A stretch of 64,000 nucleotides of DNA from Fontibacillus panacisegetis (GCF_900102215.1 NZ_FNBG01000020.1:1-64000); one strand, 5' to 3'. Positions 45,966 through 55,336 are shown, counted from the stretch's first letter. The notes: generated by a model from the letters alone, not told the origin. Numbers and translations: made by a program.

Positions 45966-46858
45966 ATGATAGGGAGAAGAGAATCGCTGTTATCGGTGCG
46001 GGAGTAATGGGAAAAGGAATAATAAGGAATCTCCAGAAACAAGGTTTTAAACTCCATTTGTATAATCGGAAATATGAAAGATCAGTGGAATTGGCTACTT
46101 CATTAGACGCTGTGTTCCGTAGCGCTGGTGATGCTGTAAAAGGTGTAAAATATGTTATCTCCTGTGTTTCAGACGATCATGCGAGCAATGAGGTTTGGTT
46201 TGGAGAAGATGGCGCTGCGTATTCGTTAGAGTTTGATTGTTATTGCATTGAAATGTCCACATTATCATTAAACTACGTCGAACATTGGAAAAAAAATATC
46301 ATTATGTTTGGCGGAATACCTCTTGATTGTCCTGTAACAGGAAGTAAGTCGGGGGTGGAGAATGGGACATTGACAATTTTTATTGGAGGAGCGCAGAAGG
46401 ATATAGATAATGTATCACCAGTATTAAATCATCTTGGAAAGGAAATTATTCGGATTGGAAATACAGGAGATGCATGCAAATTTAAGCTGGTCTATAACAT
46501 GCTCAGTGGTACGATACTTGTTGCCTTTGCGGAAGCCTTAGGGCTTGCAAAGACAATGGGCATCGACCTCAAACTTGCAGGTGAAATTCTTTCAAAGAAC
46601 GGATGGAGCAAACAGGTAGGTTCTAGCAAAGGGGAAAGAATGATTTCTGACCTACATGGAGATGTCCATTGCTCTTTATCCAATCTAGCGAAGGATTTGC
46701 ATTATGCGGTTGAAGCCGCAAGTAGTTGCGAACAAATGATTCCGGTATCAAAAATTGCAGCGGAAATGTTAAGTCTTGCGCGTAACTCGGGCTGGGGAGA
46801 TTTGGATATGTCAGCTATAGGGAAATTATATAACATTGGGAGGATAAGTACATCATGA
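45962..46858 (+). CDS. Beta-hydroxyacid dehydrogenase (6PGDH/HIBADH family), cluster enzyme
   Basis: The 298 aa protein has Rossmann motif VIGAGVMGKGIIRNL (about 10-24), family motif LDCPVTGSKSGVENG (about 120-134) and catalytic Lys in CKFKLVYNML (about 174-183). It belongs to the same family as the gene at 13156 but is clearly diverged and AT-rich. Some family members act as imine reductases, so either carbonyl or imine reduction is possible. Its start overlaps the previous stop (ATGA) and its stop overlaps the next start. Confidence 0.85.
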   Translation: MNDREKRIAVIGAGVMGKGIIRNLQKQGFKLHLYNRKYERSVELATSLDAVFRSAGDAVKGVKYVISCVSDDHASNEVWFGEDGAAYSLEFDCYCIEMSTLSLNYVEHWKKNIIMFGGIPLDCPVTGSKSGVENGTLTIFIGGAQKDIDNVSPVLNHLGKEIIRIGNTGDACKFKLVYNMLSGTILVAFAEALGLAKTMGIDLKLAGEILSKNGWSKQVGSSKGERMISDLHGDVHCSLSNLAKDLHYAVEAASSCEQMIPVSKIAAEMLSLARNSGWGDLDMSAIGKLYNIGRISTS

Positions 46859-47961
46859 TTTATTTAAATACAGCAATGGAAGGTTTGCCCTCTGAACAGG
46901 TCATTCAATCAATTTATTCGTCAATGGAACTTGAACATACATTGGGTCCCTCATCAATGAAAGTTCTTGAAAAAAGATTTGAGAACCTTGCGAATGTCCG
47001 TAAATTGCTAAGTGATATAGTTAATGCATCTACTGATGAAATCGTGGTTACTTCAAATACAACAGAGGGAGTCAACATAATATTGAATGGGCTATCCCTC
47101 AAACCAGGGGATGAGATTCTTATCACCAATCATGAAAATTATTCGTGTATTGTTCCATTTATGAATCTTGCTCGTTTCAAGGGGATAAATATTAAAGAAA
47201 TTAATATTCCGCCTTATTTCGAGGATGGTATTTTTAATAAGCAAGGTTTATTGGAGAAAATAAGCAATCTTATAACACCTCGATTAAAACTCGCCTTTTT
47301 TAGTCATATATTATTCACAAATGGTGCAGAACTTCCTGTTGAGGAAATGTGTAGTCTTTTTAAAAAACACGGAGTTTTTACATTAGTCGATGGTGCCCAA
47401 GCAGTTGGGCATATACCGCTGGATATTGAGAAAGTCCAATGTGACAGTTACGCATGGACATGTTCAAAATGGTTGAATGGTCCTCCGGGATGCGGAGGAT
47501 TATATGTCCGAAGAGATCAAATTGAAAGGATTACTCCGCACTTTTCCGGTTGGAGATCGGTTGCTGATTTCGAGACAATGAATTATAAACCAAGTGCCGC
47601 AAGATTTGAAGTATCGACATTAAACTTTTCGCTACTTTCGGGATTGCAGACTGCTCTGGAAGCATATTTGGGAGAAGGAATGTTGAACCGCTATCAAAAA
47701 ATTAAAGATAATACGCATCGAGTTGTTCAACTTTTGTCTACTAGAAGAAGTACTTCAATGTTGTCCATACCACCATATAACGGCATTCTTACTTTTTTTG
47801 ATGAAAACAGGGATTCCAACCAGTTAAATGTTGACTTATCTAATGAAGGAATTGTTTGTAAATTCATTGGGTTAATAGGAGGGGTTAGGCTGTCCATATC
47901 TCATCTTTTATGTGAATCTTCATTTACAGAGATGGAAAAAATATTTGCTAAGTGCCTTTAG
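46855..47961 (+). CDS. Class V aminotransferase (cysteine-desulfurase/IPN-epimerase-like)
   Basis: The 368 aa PLP enzyme has the cofactor Asp/Gln motif VDGAQAVGHIPLD (about 179-191) and PLP Lys205 in WTCSKWLNGPPGCGGLYV. It lacks an obvious C-terminal sulfur-carrying Cys loop of desulfurases, so transamination, epimerisation or C-S lyase chemistry are all possible. It follows the dehydrogenase with a 4-base overlap, and the two may convert one hydroxy or keto intermediate to an amine. Confidence 0.85.
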   Translation: MIYLNTAMEGLPSEQVIQSIYSSMELEHTLGPSSMKVLEKRFENLANVRKLLSDIVNASTDEIVVTSNTTEGVNIILNGLSLKPGDEILITNHENYSCIVPFMNLARFKGINIKEINIPPYFEDGIFNKQGLLEKISNLITPRLKLAFFSHILFTNGAELPVEEMCSLFKKHGVFTLVDGAQAVGHIPLDIEKVQCDSYAWTCSKWLNGPPGCGGLYVRRDQIERITPHFSGWRSVADFETMNYKPSAARFEVSTLNFSLLSGLQTALEAYLGEGMLNRYQKIKDNTHRVVQLLSTRRSTSMLSIPPYNGILTFFDENRDSNQLNVDLSNEGIVCKFIGLIGGVRLSISHLLCESSFTEMEKIFAKCL

Positions 47962-48042
47962 ATATGGAATTTGCTTAATTTACCTACCTTAATTATTTCT
48001 CAGTTCTTGCTAATTATTAAATAATATAAAGGAGTGTTTCGA

Positions 48043-48978
48043 ATGAAGGTCTTAGTTACTGGTGGTGCAGGTTTTATTGGTTCAAATGTGGTGGATCGGT
48101 TTATTGATGAGGGCCATGATGTTGTGGTTGTAGACAATTTAAGTTCTGGCAAACTCACTAACCTTAATCCAAAAGCACGATTTTATTTATTAGATATCCG
48201 TTCAACAGAGTTGGATAAGGTCTTTGAATTGGAAAAACCAGATGTAGTTGATCATCATGCAGCACAGAAATCTGTGCCTAAATCTGTAGACGACCCCGCT
48301 CTGGATGCGGAGATTAATGTTCTTGGTTTGATAAACGTGTTAAATTGTTGCGTTAAGCACAATGTTAAGAAAATGATCTTTGTTTCTTCGGGAGGTGCTT
48401 TGAGCGGTGACGCCGACCAAATTCCGACCAATGAGGAATACATACCTAATATGATTTCTCCATATGCAATTACCAAGTTTGTAGGCGAAAAGTATCTTAA
48501 CTTTTATGAGGTTACTCACGGATTAACCTACGTTAGTCTCCGCTATGCTAATGTTTATGGGCCACGGCAAATACCGGACGGTGAATGCGGGGTATTGCCA
48601 ATATTCATGAATAATGCTATAGCTGGGAAACCATCCAGACTTTTGACTTATTCGGACATGCCAAGAGGTACAACTAGGGATTATGTTTATATTGATGATA
48701 TAACGGAAGCAAATGTTCTTAGTTTAACGAAAGGCGAGAATGTTGTGTTGAATATCGGTACTGGGAAGGAACTATACATTGCAGACCTGTACGATACAAT
48801 GCAAGAAGTTCTAGGCACAAAATTGGAGTTAATTGTGGAAAGTGAACGTGTAGGTGATGTGAGAAGAAGTGCTATAGACAGTACAATGGCACAGAAAGAA
48901 CTTGGTTGGTCGCCAAAAATTGATCTTAGGGAAGGCATTAAAAAAACTTATTCGTACATCATAAACCATGCGGAATAA
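48043..48978 (+). CDS. NAD-dependent NDP-sugar epimerase/dehydratase (SDR family)
   Basis: The 311 aa extended SDR has GGAGFIGSNVVD at the N-terminus, AAQKSVPKSVDDP (about 76), SSGGA and the catalytic YAITK (about 146-150), then LRYANVYGPRQ and RDYVYIDD, the UDP-glucose 4-epimerase-like set. It likely supplies an activated sugar for the GT2 protein downstream. ATG 48043 follows AAGGAG; GTG 48034 overlaps that site. A gap of about 80 bases before it is one of only two real gaps in the operon. Confidence 0.9.
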   Translation: MKVLVTGGAGFIGSNVVDRFIDEGHDVVVVDNLSSGKLTNLNPKARFYLLDIRSTELDKVFELEKPDVVDHHAAQKSVPKSVDDPALDAEINVLGLINVLNCCVKHNVKKMIFVSSGGALSGDADQIPTNEEYIPNMISPYAITKFVGEKYLNFYEVTHGLTYVSLRYANVYGPRQIPDGECGVLPIFMNNAIAGKPSRLLTYSDMPRGTTRDYVYIDDITEANVLSLTKGENVVLNIGTGKELYIADLYDTMQEVLGTKLELIVESERVGDVRRSAIDSTMAQKELGWSPKIDLREGIKKTYSYIINHAE

Positions 48979-49132
48979 ATAGTTTTTTAATTATTTCAAT
49001 AAGTTGGCATCTGCTTAAGATAGCGCTTCTTTACTTACGAGAGTAACATCTACATAAGCTAAGGAAGGGCTATTCTTATATCCAGTTATATACTTATCCA
49101 GGAATTCTAGAGACTTTTAAGGGGATGCAATT

Positions 49133-50137
49133 ATGTTATTAAAGGAAGTTACCCATCCTGCGGCTCCATTTGCCAATTGTTTTGGCAGCTATTTTATCAG
49201 TTGTTGTAATTTTTTTAGGCCTTCTTTAACTGAGGATATGATACTGTTCCTTTCGTCATGTAACCTAAAGTTTTTTTCGTTAGACTACTACTATATAAAT
49301 CAAAAATTTAGTGGAAATCCTTGGGGATGGAAACCATTGCGAATTTGCAATTCCAATGGCGTCCCACTATTCGATGAAGAATCAGCATTTTATGAGTGCA
49401 TTGATTTTATGAGAAACACATTAGGTGTACATACAGAAATAAAAGCTTATGGTGAAAAAACAATTGTCGAGGCTATTCTTGAATTTCTATCTTTAGGGCG
49501 TTTACCTATCGTATTTATCGATGATTATTATAATTCTAATAGCGAGAAATATTTACAAAAACATAATCCCCATGGAATCCTTGTTATTGGGGCTATCTCG
49601 GAGTTTCAAAAATTTCGCGTTCTGGATATGGATGTTGAGAAGGCTTACGAAATTTCATTTGATGAAGTTGTTCGGTTTATTCCAACAACCTACTCGAATT
49701 TTTTGTCCGCTTCCTTCTTATCATTATATGCAGGTGATCCGCCTGTTACGGTGGATTATAAAGGCTTTTATAAACAATATCTAAGCAAGGAAAAGAATAT
49801 TTATAAAGAAATTGAACTCCTTATTCAAGATATGGAACATCATTTTTCCAAGTCGGGAAATATTGACTATTTTGCTAAGGGGTACCATTTCACAATACTT
49901 TATAATATTGTACCGATGGCAAGATTGCGGTTGCATCTCATTAACAGAGTAGTAAAAAACGATGAAGAAAGGATTTTATCAGAAAAAGTATTTCAAGACT
50001 GGATAAGCCTATCCAATTTAATAATTAATAGTGTTAAGAGTTCTGATTTTGCCCCTACAGTGATCGGAATGGCAAGGAGCATACTGGACGAAGAGACAAA
50101 GCTGGAAAGGCAGATTAGGGAAAGAGGAGGAATTTAA
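49133..50137 (+). CDS. BtrH-like peptidase/acyltransferase
   Basis: The 334 aa protein opens with NCFGSY, whose Cys16 fits the catalytic cysteine of the BtrH N-terminal family, and has KHNPHGILVIG with His144/His147 as the likely catalytic His. BtrH moves a gamma-Glu-AHBA side chain from the acyl carrier protein BtrI to an aminoglycoside amine. The presence here of free-standing carrier proteins and a carrier-specific amino acid ligase makes an analogous aminoacyl transfer a good hypothesis. It opens the second half of the operon after a 154-base gap. Confidence 0.7.
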   Translation: MLLKEVTHPAAPFANCFGSYFISCCNFFRPSLTEDMILFLSSCNLKFFSLDYYYINQKFSGNPWGWKPLRICNSNGVPLFDEESAFYECIDFMRNTLGVHTEIKAYGEKTIVEAILEFLSLGRLPIVFIDDYYNSNSEKYLQKHNPHGILVIGAISEFQKFRVLDMDVEKAYEISFDEVVRFIPTTYSNFLSASFLSLYAGDPPVTVDYKGFYKQYLSKEKNIYKEIELLIQDMEHHFSKSGNIDYFAKGYHFTILYNIVPMARLRLHLINRVVKNDEERILSEKVFQDWISLSNLIINSVKSSDFAPTVIGMARSILDEETKLERQIRERGGI

Positions 50138-50140
50138 ATA

Positions 50141-51307
50141 ATGATTGAAAATACAAGGAAATTAACAATAATAACTCCCTTTTACAATGAGGAAGAAATA
50201 CTTCCTTCTTTTTTTCAAACACTTCTAAACCAGATGGATCATGAGGGGCGGCCTTTTGATCCGAAGCTTTATCAACTTATTATGGTTGATAATGGAAGCA
50301 CTGATCTTAGTGTTCAAATAATTGAAGACTTTAAAGAAAAACATCCTGAAATGACACTGTATATTATTCAAGAAACAGAAAAAGGGGTTATTCCTGCCAG
50401 AATTGCAGGTTTTAACAGCTTGCTATTAAATCCGGAAATTGAAAAAACAGAATTTCTGGCAAGTATAGATGCCGACACGTTATTGCATGAACGATGGATG
50501 ATTACAGTACTTAATAAGTTTGAATACACCGATGCAGATATACTTTCTTTTGCGGGGTGTTTTCCTTATGAATTTTGGAGCAAAATACCGAAAACTACTA
50601 AGAAATTTGCTCGAGAAATAGGAACAATTTTTTTTGATAAAGAAACGACTTCTTGGATCAGTAATGAAAATAATCGTTACTTATTGACGGAAAAAATCTT
50701 TTTTGATTTTAATAGGTTCATTACTGATAGTTGTTATGCCATTAGGCGAAGTATATATGAACATGTTGGAGGGTATAAAAGAGAGTTTTACGATTCAGCC
50801 TGTACACGTGAAGTATACGGTGAAGGCTGGCGTTTAATGTTCCGATTGGAGCGGATTGGGGCAAAATTGTTGTATGTAAATAAGGCCCCCTATCAGGCCT
50901 GTCCAAGAAGAATGCTTAAGGAACCGCATAATTTTCTTAGTGGAACTTCCTATAATAATGTTATGACAGATCTCAGGGGCCTTGAGAAAGAAGATGATGA
51001 GTACTCGGTTTTGGAGAATATGAGTGAAACGATTGATTTTGGAGCCGTAAAAAGACGTTATGTTGCTGAATACTACATTTTATTAAGAACTATTGTGAGA
51101 CCGGAGTATATAACACAGAATCCCGATTATTTCAGCGACATCGAGAATGAGCTTTATCAAACCATACATCATTGGTGGATTCATAATCCAAAGCCATTGG
51201 GGAAGGAGGTATTTGAATTCAGCAAACAAATCGGTGATCTGTATGCTGAGAAGGTTATCTCAAATATTATTTCAAACCAGCTTGTTCAGTCATTCACATT
51301 AAAGTAA
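50141..51307 (+). CDS. Family 2 glycosyltransferase
   Basis: The 388 aa protein has a GT-A N-terminus (TIITPFYNEEEILPSFF, VDNGSTD at about 50, ASIDADTLLHE with the DxD motif at about 110). The C-terminal half shows an acceptor region (DSCYAIRRSIYEHVGGYKREFYD). No membrane helices are visible, so it is probably cytoplasmic and acts on a soluble acceptor. With the epimerase at 48043 it implies a sugar unit in the product. Confidence 0.88.
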   Translation: MIENTRKLTIITPFYNEEEILPSFFQTLLNQMDHEGRPFDPKLYQLIMVDNGSTDLSVQIIEDFKEKHPEMTLYIIQETEKGVIPARIAGFNSLLLNPEIEKTEFLASIDADTLLHERWMITVLNKFEYTDADILSFAGCFPYEFWSKIPKTTKKFAREIGTIFFDKETTSWISNENNRYLLTEKIFFDFNRFITDSCYAIRRSIYEHVGGYKREFYDSACTREVYGEGWRLMFRLERIGAKLLYVNKAPYQACPRRMLKEPHNFLSGTSYNNVMTDLRGLEKEDDEYSVLENMSETIDFGAVKRRYVAEYYILLRTIVRPEYITQNPDYFSDIENELYQTIHHWWIHNPKPLGKEVFEFSKQIGDLYAEKVISNIISNQLVQSFTLK

Positions 51308-51321
51308 AAGAAGGAAGTTTT

Positions 51322-52419
51322 ATGAAAAATTATTTTGAGAATAGTTTGTTTATATCTCAAAGAATCGCTAAACAAGTTAATTTACGTTTGGAACACAATT
51401 TCCTTGCAATCAAGGAAGAGGTTTCTTCCTGGGGCAATTCTTTTAATTTATATTTAACTGGCTCGCTTTCGCGTAAAGAACCTTCAATAAGAGTGATTAA
51501 TGATGAAGCAGTGCTTAATTCAGATATTGATTTGGTTGCAGTCGTCAGTTCTTCATGTGATGCAGAGGAAGTTAATTATATTCATAAAAAGCTGGTTAAA
51601 TTACTTGGTGAATCAGCAGTAATTACAACTCGTGCTGATAAATTACCGCTTTTGCAATCCTGCTTTGCAAGAGATCTTGAACTATCATTAAGCAATCCTT
51701 TATATGAGTGTTTTCTAATAAAGGAAGCTCCTCTCCAAACAGTTCAGTTCGAGCATTATTACGAAACAACGATTCACCAAATTTCATGCTATTTGTTTCA
51801 TCCCTCATTTAATATGGGAGAAAAAGGGGTATATATAAGATCCGAACATACATACCATACAATTAAACTAGTGCTAGAAAGTCTTAAATTGAATCTTTTT
51901 CCTTATAAAAAAACAGTAATTTTATATAAGGATCTACTGGATAAAACATTTAGCGATTCAGTTCAGGAAATTTTACCGTTAGATACAATTAAGCAGTTCA
52001 TTTTAAAAAGGGAAATATTCAATCCCAAAGATCTTCAAGAAATAAATATCGGCAATTTGATTGAGAGGGCAATTTGTCCATATTTCGGCATTCCTTTTTC
52101 TGAATCATGCAGGCTAGTCGAACTGTTGGAATATCAATCAACTTTAGGCCATGGGTTAATTGTGACATTCCAATTTATAATGTTGGCTTTAATTATTTCA
52201 ATTAATAAGCCTCATCATGAACAATGTTTATACTGGCGTATTATTTTGCAGTTAATTGCCAACCAAACAGAATCTAACTTTTCTTCTTTCCGTGAAATTA
52301 TATTGCTAAAGGAAGATGCCTTTTCTCATAATAAATCATGTTTAAAGCTGCTTTCATCATACAGACAAGATTATTATAATGCCTTATATTCAAAGAATAT
52401 TGGGGGTGAAATCAATTAA
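51322..52419 (+). CDS. Nucleotidyltransferase-fold protein
   Basis: The 365 aa protein shows the polymerase-beta nucleotidyltransferase signature: LTGSLSRKE (about 49-57) followed by NSDIDLVAVV (about 69-78), giving GS...DxD. The C-terminal 250 residues are not recognised. Members adenylylate small molecules, including antibiotics as self-protection, or act in synthesis. Either a resistance role or transient protection of an intermediate fits this cluster. Confidence 0.7.
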   Translation: MKNYFENSLFISQRIAKQVNLRLEHNFLAIKEEVSSWGNSFNLYLTGSLSRKEPSIRVINDEAVLNSDIDLVAVVSSSCDAEEVNYIHKKLVKLLGESAVITTRADKLPLLQSCFARDLELSLSNPLYECFLIKEAPLQTVQFEHYYETTIHQISCYLFHPSFNMGEKGVYIRSEHTYHTIKLVLESLKLNLFPYKKTVILYKDLLDKTFSDSVQEILPLDTIKQFILKREIFNPKDLQEINIGNLIERAICPYFGIPFSESCRLVELLEYQSTLGHGLIVTFQFIMLALIISINKPHHEQCLYWRIILQLIANQTESNFSSFREIILLKEDAFSHNKSCLKLLSSYRQDYYNALYSKNIGGEIN

Positions 52420-52429
52420 CGGGTTAAGA

Positions 52430-52669
52430 ATGTACAAAGAGAATGAGTTGTATACAAAAGTTGTAGATTTTATTGGCAAAGTATTGAACGATCTGGACTA
52501 TGAGGGTGACATTTCCGATGAACTAAATCTAGATTCTATGAATACTATAAAGATCGTCGTTATGCTAGAAGATAAGTTTGATGTAATTTTTGAAGATGAA
52601 GAGTTAATATTTGATAATTTCAAAACGATCCAGTCGATAGTTCGCTTAATTGAATCAAAAATAATGTAA
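52430..52669 (+). CDS. Acyl carrier protein 1 (amino-acid carrier)
   Basis: The protein is about 79 aa with the phosphopantetheine site LNLDSMNTIK (Ser36) and the acidic helix VVMLEDKFDVIFEDEEL. Its stop overlaps an ATG just before the carrier-ligase gene, matching known pairs of small carriers with SerRS-like amino acid:carrier ligases. The start is unsure: ATG 52430 gives normal ACP length with a weak binding site, while the frame is open back to ATG 52379 inside the previous gene. Confidence 0.85.
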   Translation: MYKENELYTKVVDFIGKVLNDLDYEGDISDELNLDSMNTIKIVVMLEDKFDVIFEDEELIFDNFKTIQSIVRLIESKIM

Positions 52670-52686
52670 TGAAATGGGGTTTGCAT

Positions 52687-53802
52687 ATGCTACTTAATTA
52701 TAAAATTAAAAAAAATCTAAATGATAAACAAGTTCAGCTATTATTAGATAAATTAACTTATAGTATTGAGGGCTTAGAAGATCTGTCATATTCAGAGGAA
52801 ACGAATGAGCTTATCATGAAGCTCGATCAGTCTACAGATCCTGATGTATGTATCCAGGTTGCAGATCATTTGTCTGAGAAAGTGAAGAATATCCGAGCGT
52901 TCCGTACCAAGGTACTTACAACTAACCTTAATAAGAACGGCGAGCTTTCTGAGGGCGGTAATCACTTTAATCCAATGATACGGAATTCAATTGATATGCA
53001 TATTGAGAATGCAGTCAGGAATATGACAAGGAAAATAGCAAACAAAATGAATGCGGATTTAAGAAGATATCCCTCAACTATTCCGCTAAGTGTGCTGCAA
53101 AAATGTAACTACACTGAGTCCTTCCCTCAAAATCTCTATATGATCTCACAGTTTCCCCATCAGCTCAAAGAATTAGAAACAGTAAGGCAGAGGGGGATTG
53201 ATCAAAATAATACGCAATTGAGTGGAGATGCACTTTCTCCAGCTGTGTGCTTTCATTGCTATGAAGAAATGTCCAACAAGAGGATAATTACACCCGCTAT
53301 ATTCGCAATAGAAGGAAATTGCTTCCGTCATGAGGCAAAATGGCGGCTTGCAAAGCATAGAATCAGAGAATTTACTATGATTGAATTGGTTTTCTTTGGA
53401 GCCCCCCAAGAAGTAGAGGATGTCCGAACTAGTATTATGAACCAGGTTTGGGAAGTTTTCAATGAAATAGGTCTGACTGGATCAATCGCAACTGCTAGCG
53501 ATCCGTTCTATTTCTCAGAGGACGCTGAGAAAGGACAATTTCAAATATTGTCTGATATGAAATATGAACTTGAAGTTAATATCAAAAGCGACAAAGAAAA
53601 TAAGAACTTTTCTATTGCATCTTTTAATAATGTTAGGGAATCACTTGCTCATAAGTTTAACGTTAAAGGGGTAAATAATGAAGTAATCCATTCTGGTTGT
53701 GTGGCTTTTGGGGTAGACCGATGGGTGTATGCTCTTCTTGCAACGTATGGAAACAAGTTAGAGAAATGGCCATCCGTAGTGAAGTCTATATTGGAATTAT
53801 AG
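52687..53802 (+). CDS. Seryl-tRNA-synthetase-like amino acid:[carrier protein] ligase
   Basis: The 371 aa protein has class II synthetase core motifs without a tRNA-binding arm: motif 2 FRHEAKWRLAKHRIREFTMIE (from residue 213) and motif 3 GCVAFGVDRWVYAL (about 337-350). Cys188 or Cys191 and Cys338 with an intervening Glu fit the zinc site of the Bll0957-type amino acid:carrier ligases, which load Gly or Ala on a carrier protein instead of tRNA. The ACP directly upstream is the obvious partner. ATG 52687 follows TGGGG; the frame opens at 52669. Confidence 0.82.
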   Translation: MLLNYKIKKNLNDKQVQLLLDKLTYSIEGLEDLSYSEETNELIMKLDQSTDPDVCIQVADHLSEKVKNIRAFRTKVLTTNLNKNGELSEGGNHFNPMIRNSIDMHIENAVRNMTRKIANKMNADLRRYPSTIPLSVLQKCNYTESFPQNLYMISQFPHQLKELETVRQRGIDQNNTQLSGDALSPAVCFHCYEEMSNKRIITPAIFAIEGNCFRHEAKWRLAKHRIREFTMIELVFFGAPQEVEDVRTSIMNQVWEVFNEIGLTGSIATASDPFYFSEDAEKGQFQILSDMKYELEVNIKSDKENKNFSIASFNNVRESLAHKFNVKGVNNEVIHSGCVAFGVDRWVYALLATYGNKLEKWPSVVKSILEL

Positions 53803-53817
53803 GATAGAAGCAGTGAT

Positions 53818-55329
53818 ATGTCTAGAGAGACGAGTTTTTATGATCAGATGAGTAAAGGATTGACTGAACAGGTTGCATTAAATACAGAAACTGGATCTAT
53901 GACTTACGGAGAATTAAGAACAAAAGTTAAGAGCTTTGCTTATGCTTTAAGAAAACATGGGGGCAGAAGCGGGGACCGAATAGTTATAAAATGTGGATAC
54001 GATTCCGAGACAGTTATTTCTATACTAGGTGCTATTGAAGCAGGAATTGTTATAGTACCGGTGCATGAATCAGTCCCTATTAATCGTTTCAGTACAATAT
54101 GCCAAGAGGTAGGAGCAAGAATTACTGTTACAGAAAACATACAAAAAAAAACTGTAACCTTTTACGATGAATTATACTCTGAAAAAGAGGGGGGAGCAGT
54201 TAGTTATGATTTTAAGACGCTTATAGATCAGAGTGAAACAACTACGTTAGAGATAATACGTAGTGGAGAACTTGCTGCTATTATTTTCACCTCTGGAACA
54301 ATAGGCAACCAAAAAGGGATTATGGTAAGTATTGAAAATATTTTTTTTTGTACGAAAACAATTACATCTGTTTTAAATTACTCACCGCATGATAGGATTT
54401 TAAGTTACCTCCCATTATCATTTGATTATGGTTTATATCAGGTTTTTATGTCTTTATTTTCGCAATCAACTTTGTATCTTAGAAAACCAACTATCTTTAC
54501 TGCTTGTATACATAAATTGATCGATTCTGAAGAAATAACAGTCATTCCTGGAATGCGCCAACTGTTTGCATTGATCTGTAGGGGACAAAGCAGTTTTTTT
54601 AATACTGTCAAATGTGTGACAAACACAGGGGAGGCTCTACCAAAATCCATTATGGAGAGAATGTCCCTCATCTTTCCTAATGCTTCCATTTTTCCAATGT
54701 ATGGTTTATCTGAGTGCAAGCGCGTTTCTATTCTTCCCTATGAGTATTTTCATAAGAAACAAGACTCTGTAGGTATTCCTCTACCAGGAACAACGGTTGC
54801 AATTTTGGATGAATTGGGCAATGAATGCTCCTTTGGCAAGGTTGGACAACTGGTTGTATCTGGCCCCCATGTATGCATGGGCTATTGGAGAAGGGAGAGG
54901 GATAAGACCTTTACCAATGATGGGAAAATGAAGATTCTTTATACTGGAGATTTATTTAGTAGAGATAAGGATGGTTTTCTTTATTTTCATGGCAGAATAG
55001 ACGATCAATTCAAACATAAAGGTTACCGAGTGGATCCGGCAGAAATTGAAGAAGTTATTCTTGCCCACGTTCAAGGTGTAAGGGATGCTGCAGTGGTTTC
55101 TGTAATTGACAATAGAAATATGAACAAAATCGTCGGATGTATAATACCTGATAGCGAACCTATGAAATTTGATTTTGTGGAGTTGGTATATGAAACTTTA
55201 GAATGCTGTAAAAAATATCTTGAACCATGGAAGATTCCATCCGAAATTAAGCTCTTTTCCTCATTTCCACTATCTTTGAATGGAAAAACTAATCGAAAAA
55301 GGCTTATACAGATTCTAAAAGGAGAGTGA
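53818..55329 (+). CDS. AMP-dependent acyl/aminoacyl ligase (ANL family)
   Basis: The 503 aa protein has the adenylate-forming motifs: IIFTSGTIGNQKGIMVS (A3, about 159-175), MYGLSECKR (A5), GDLFSRDKDGFLYFHGRIDDQFKHKGYRVDPAEIEE (A7-A8) and the late Lys in NGKTNRKRL (A10). It forms an acyl- or aminoacyl-adenylate and probably loads the carrier protein encoded immediately downstream (8-base gap). The substrate code cannot be read with confidence by eye. Confidence 0.9.
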   Translation: MSRETSFYDQMSKGLTEQVALNTETGSMTYGELRTKVKSFAYALRKHGGRSGDRIVIKCGYDSETVISILGAIEAGIVIVPVHESVPINRFSTICQEVGARITVTENIQKKTVTFYDELYSEKEGGAVSYDFKTLIDQSETTTLEIIRSGELAAIIFTSGTIGNQKGIMVSIENIFFCTKTITSVLNYSPHDRILSYLPLSFDYGLYQVFMSLFSQSTLYLRKPTIFTACIHKLIDSEEITVIPGMRQLFALICRGQSSFFNTVKCVTNTGEALPKSIMERMSLIFPNASIFPMYGLSECKRVSILPYEYFHKKQDSVGIPLPGTTVAILDELGNECSFGKVGQLVVSGPHVCMGYWRRERDKTFTNDGKMKILYTGDLFSRDKDGFLYFHGRIDDQFKHKGYRVDPAEIEEVILAHVQGVRDAAVVSVIDNRNMNKIVGCIIPDSEPMKFDFVELVYETLECCKKYLEPWKIPSEIKLFSSFPLSLNGKTNRKRLIQILKGE

Positions 55330-55336
55330 AAGTTCA

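Noticed and set aside
52687..53802. Annotation as seryl-tRNA synthetase
   Set aside because: It lacks the N-terminal tRNA-binding coiled-coil arm and sits beside an ACP in a biosynthetic operon, which fits a carrier-protein ligase better.
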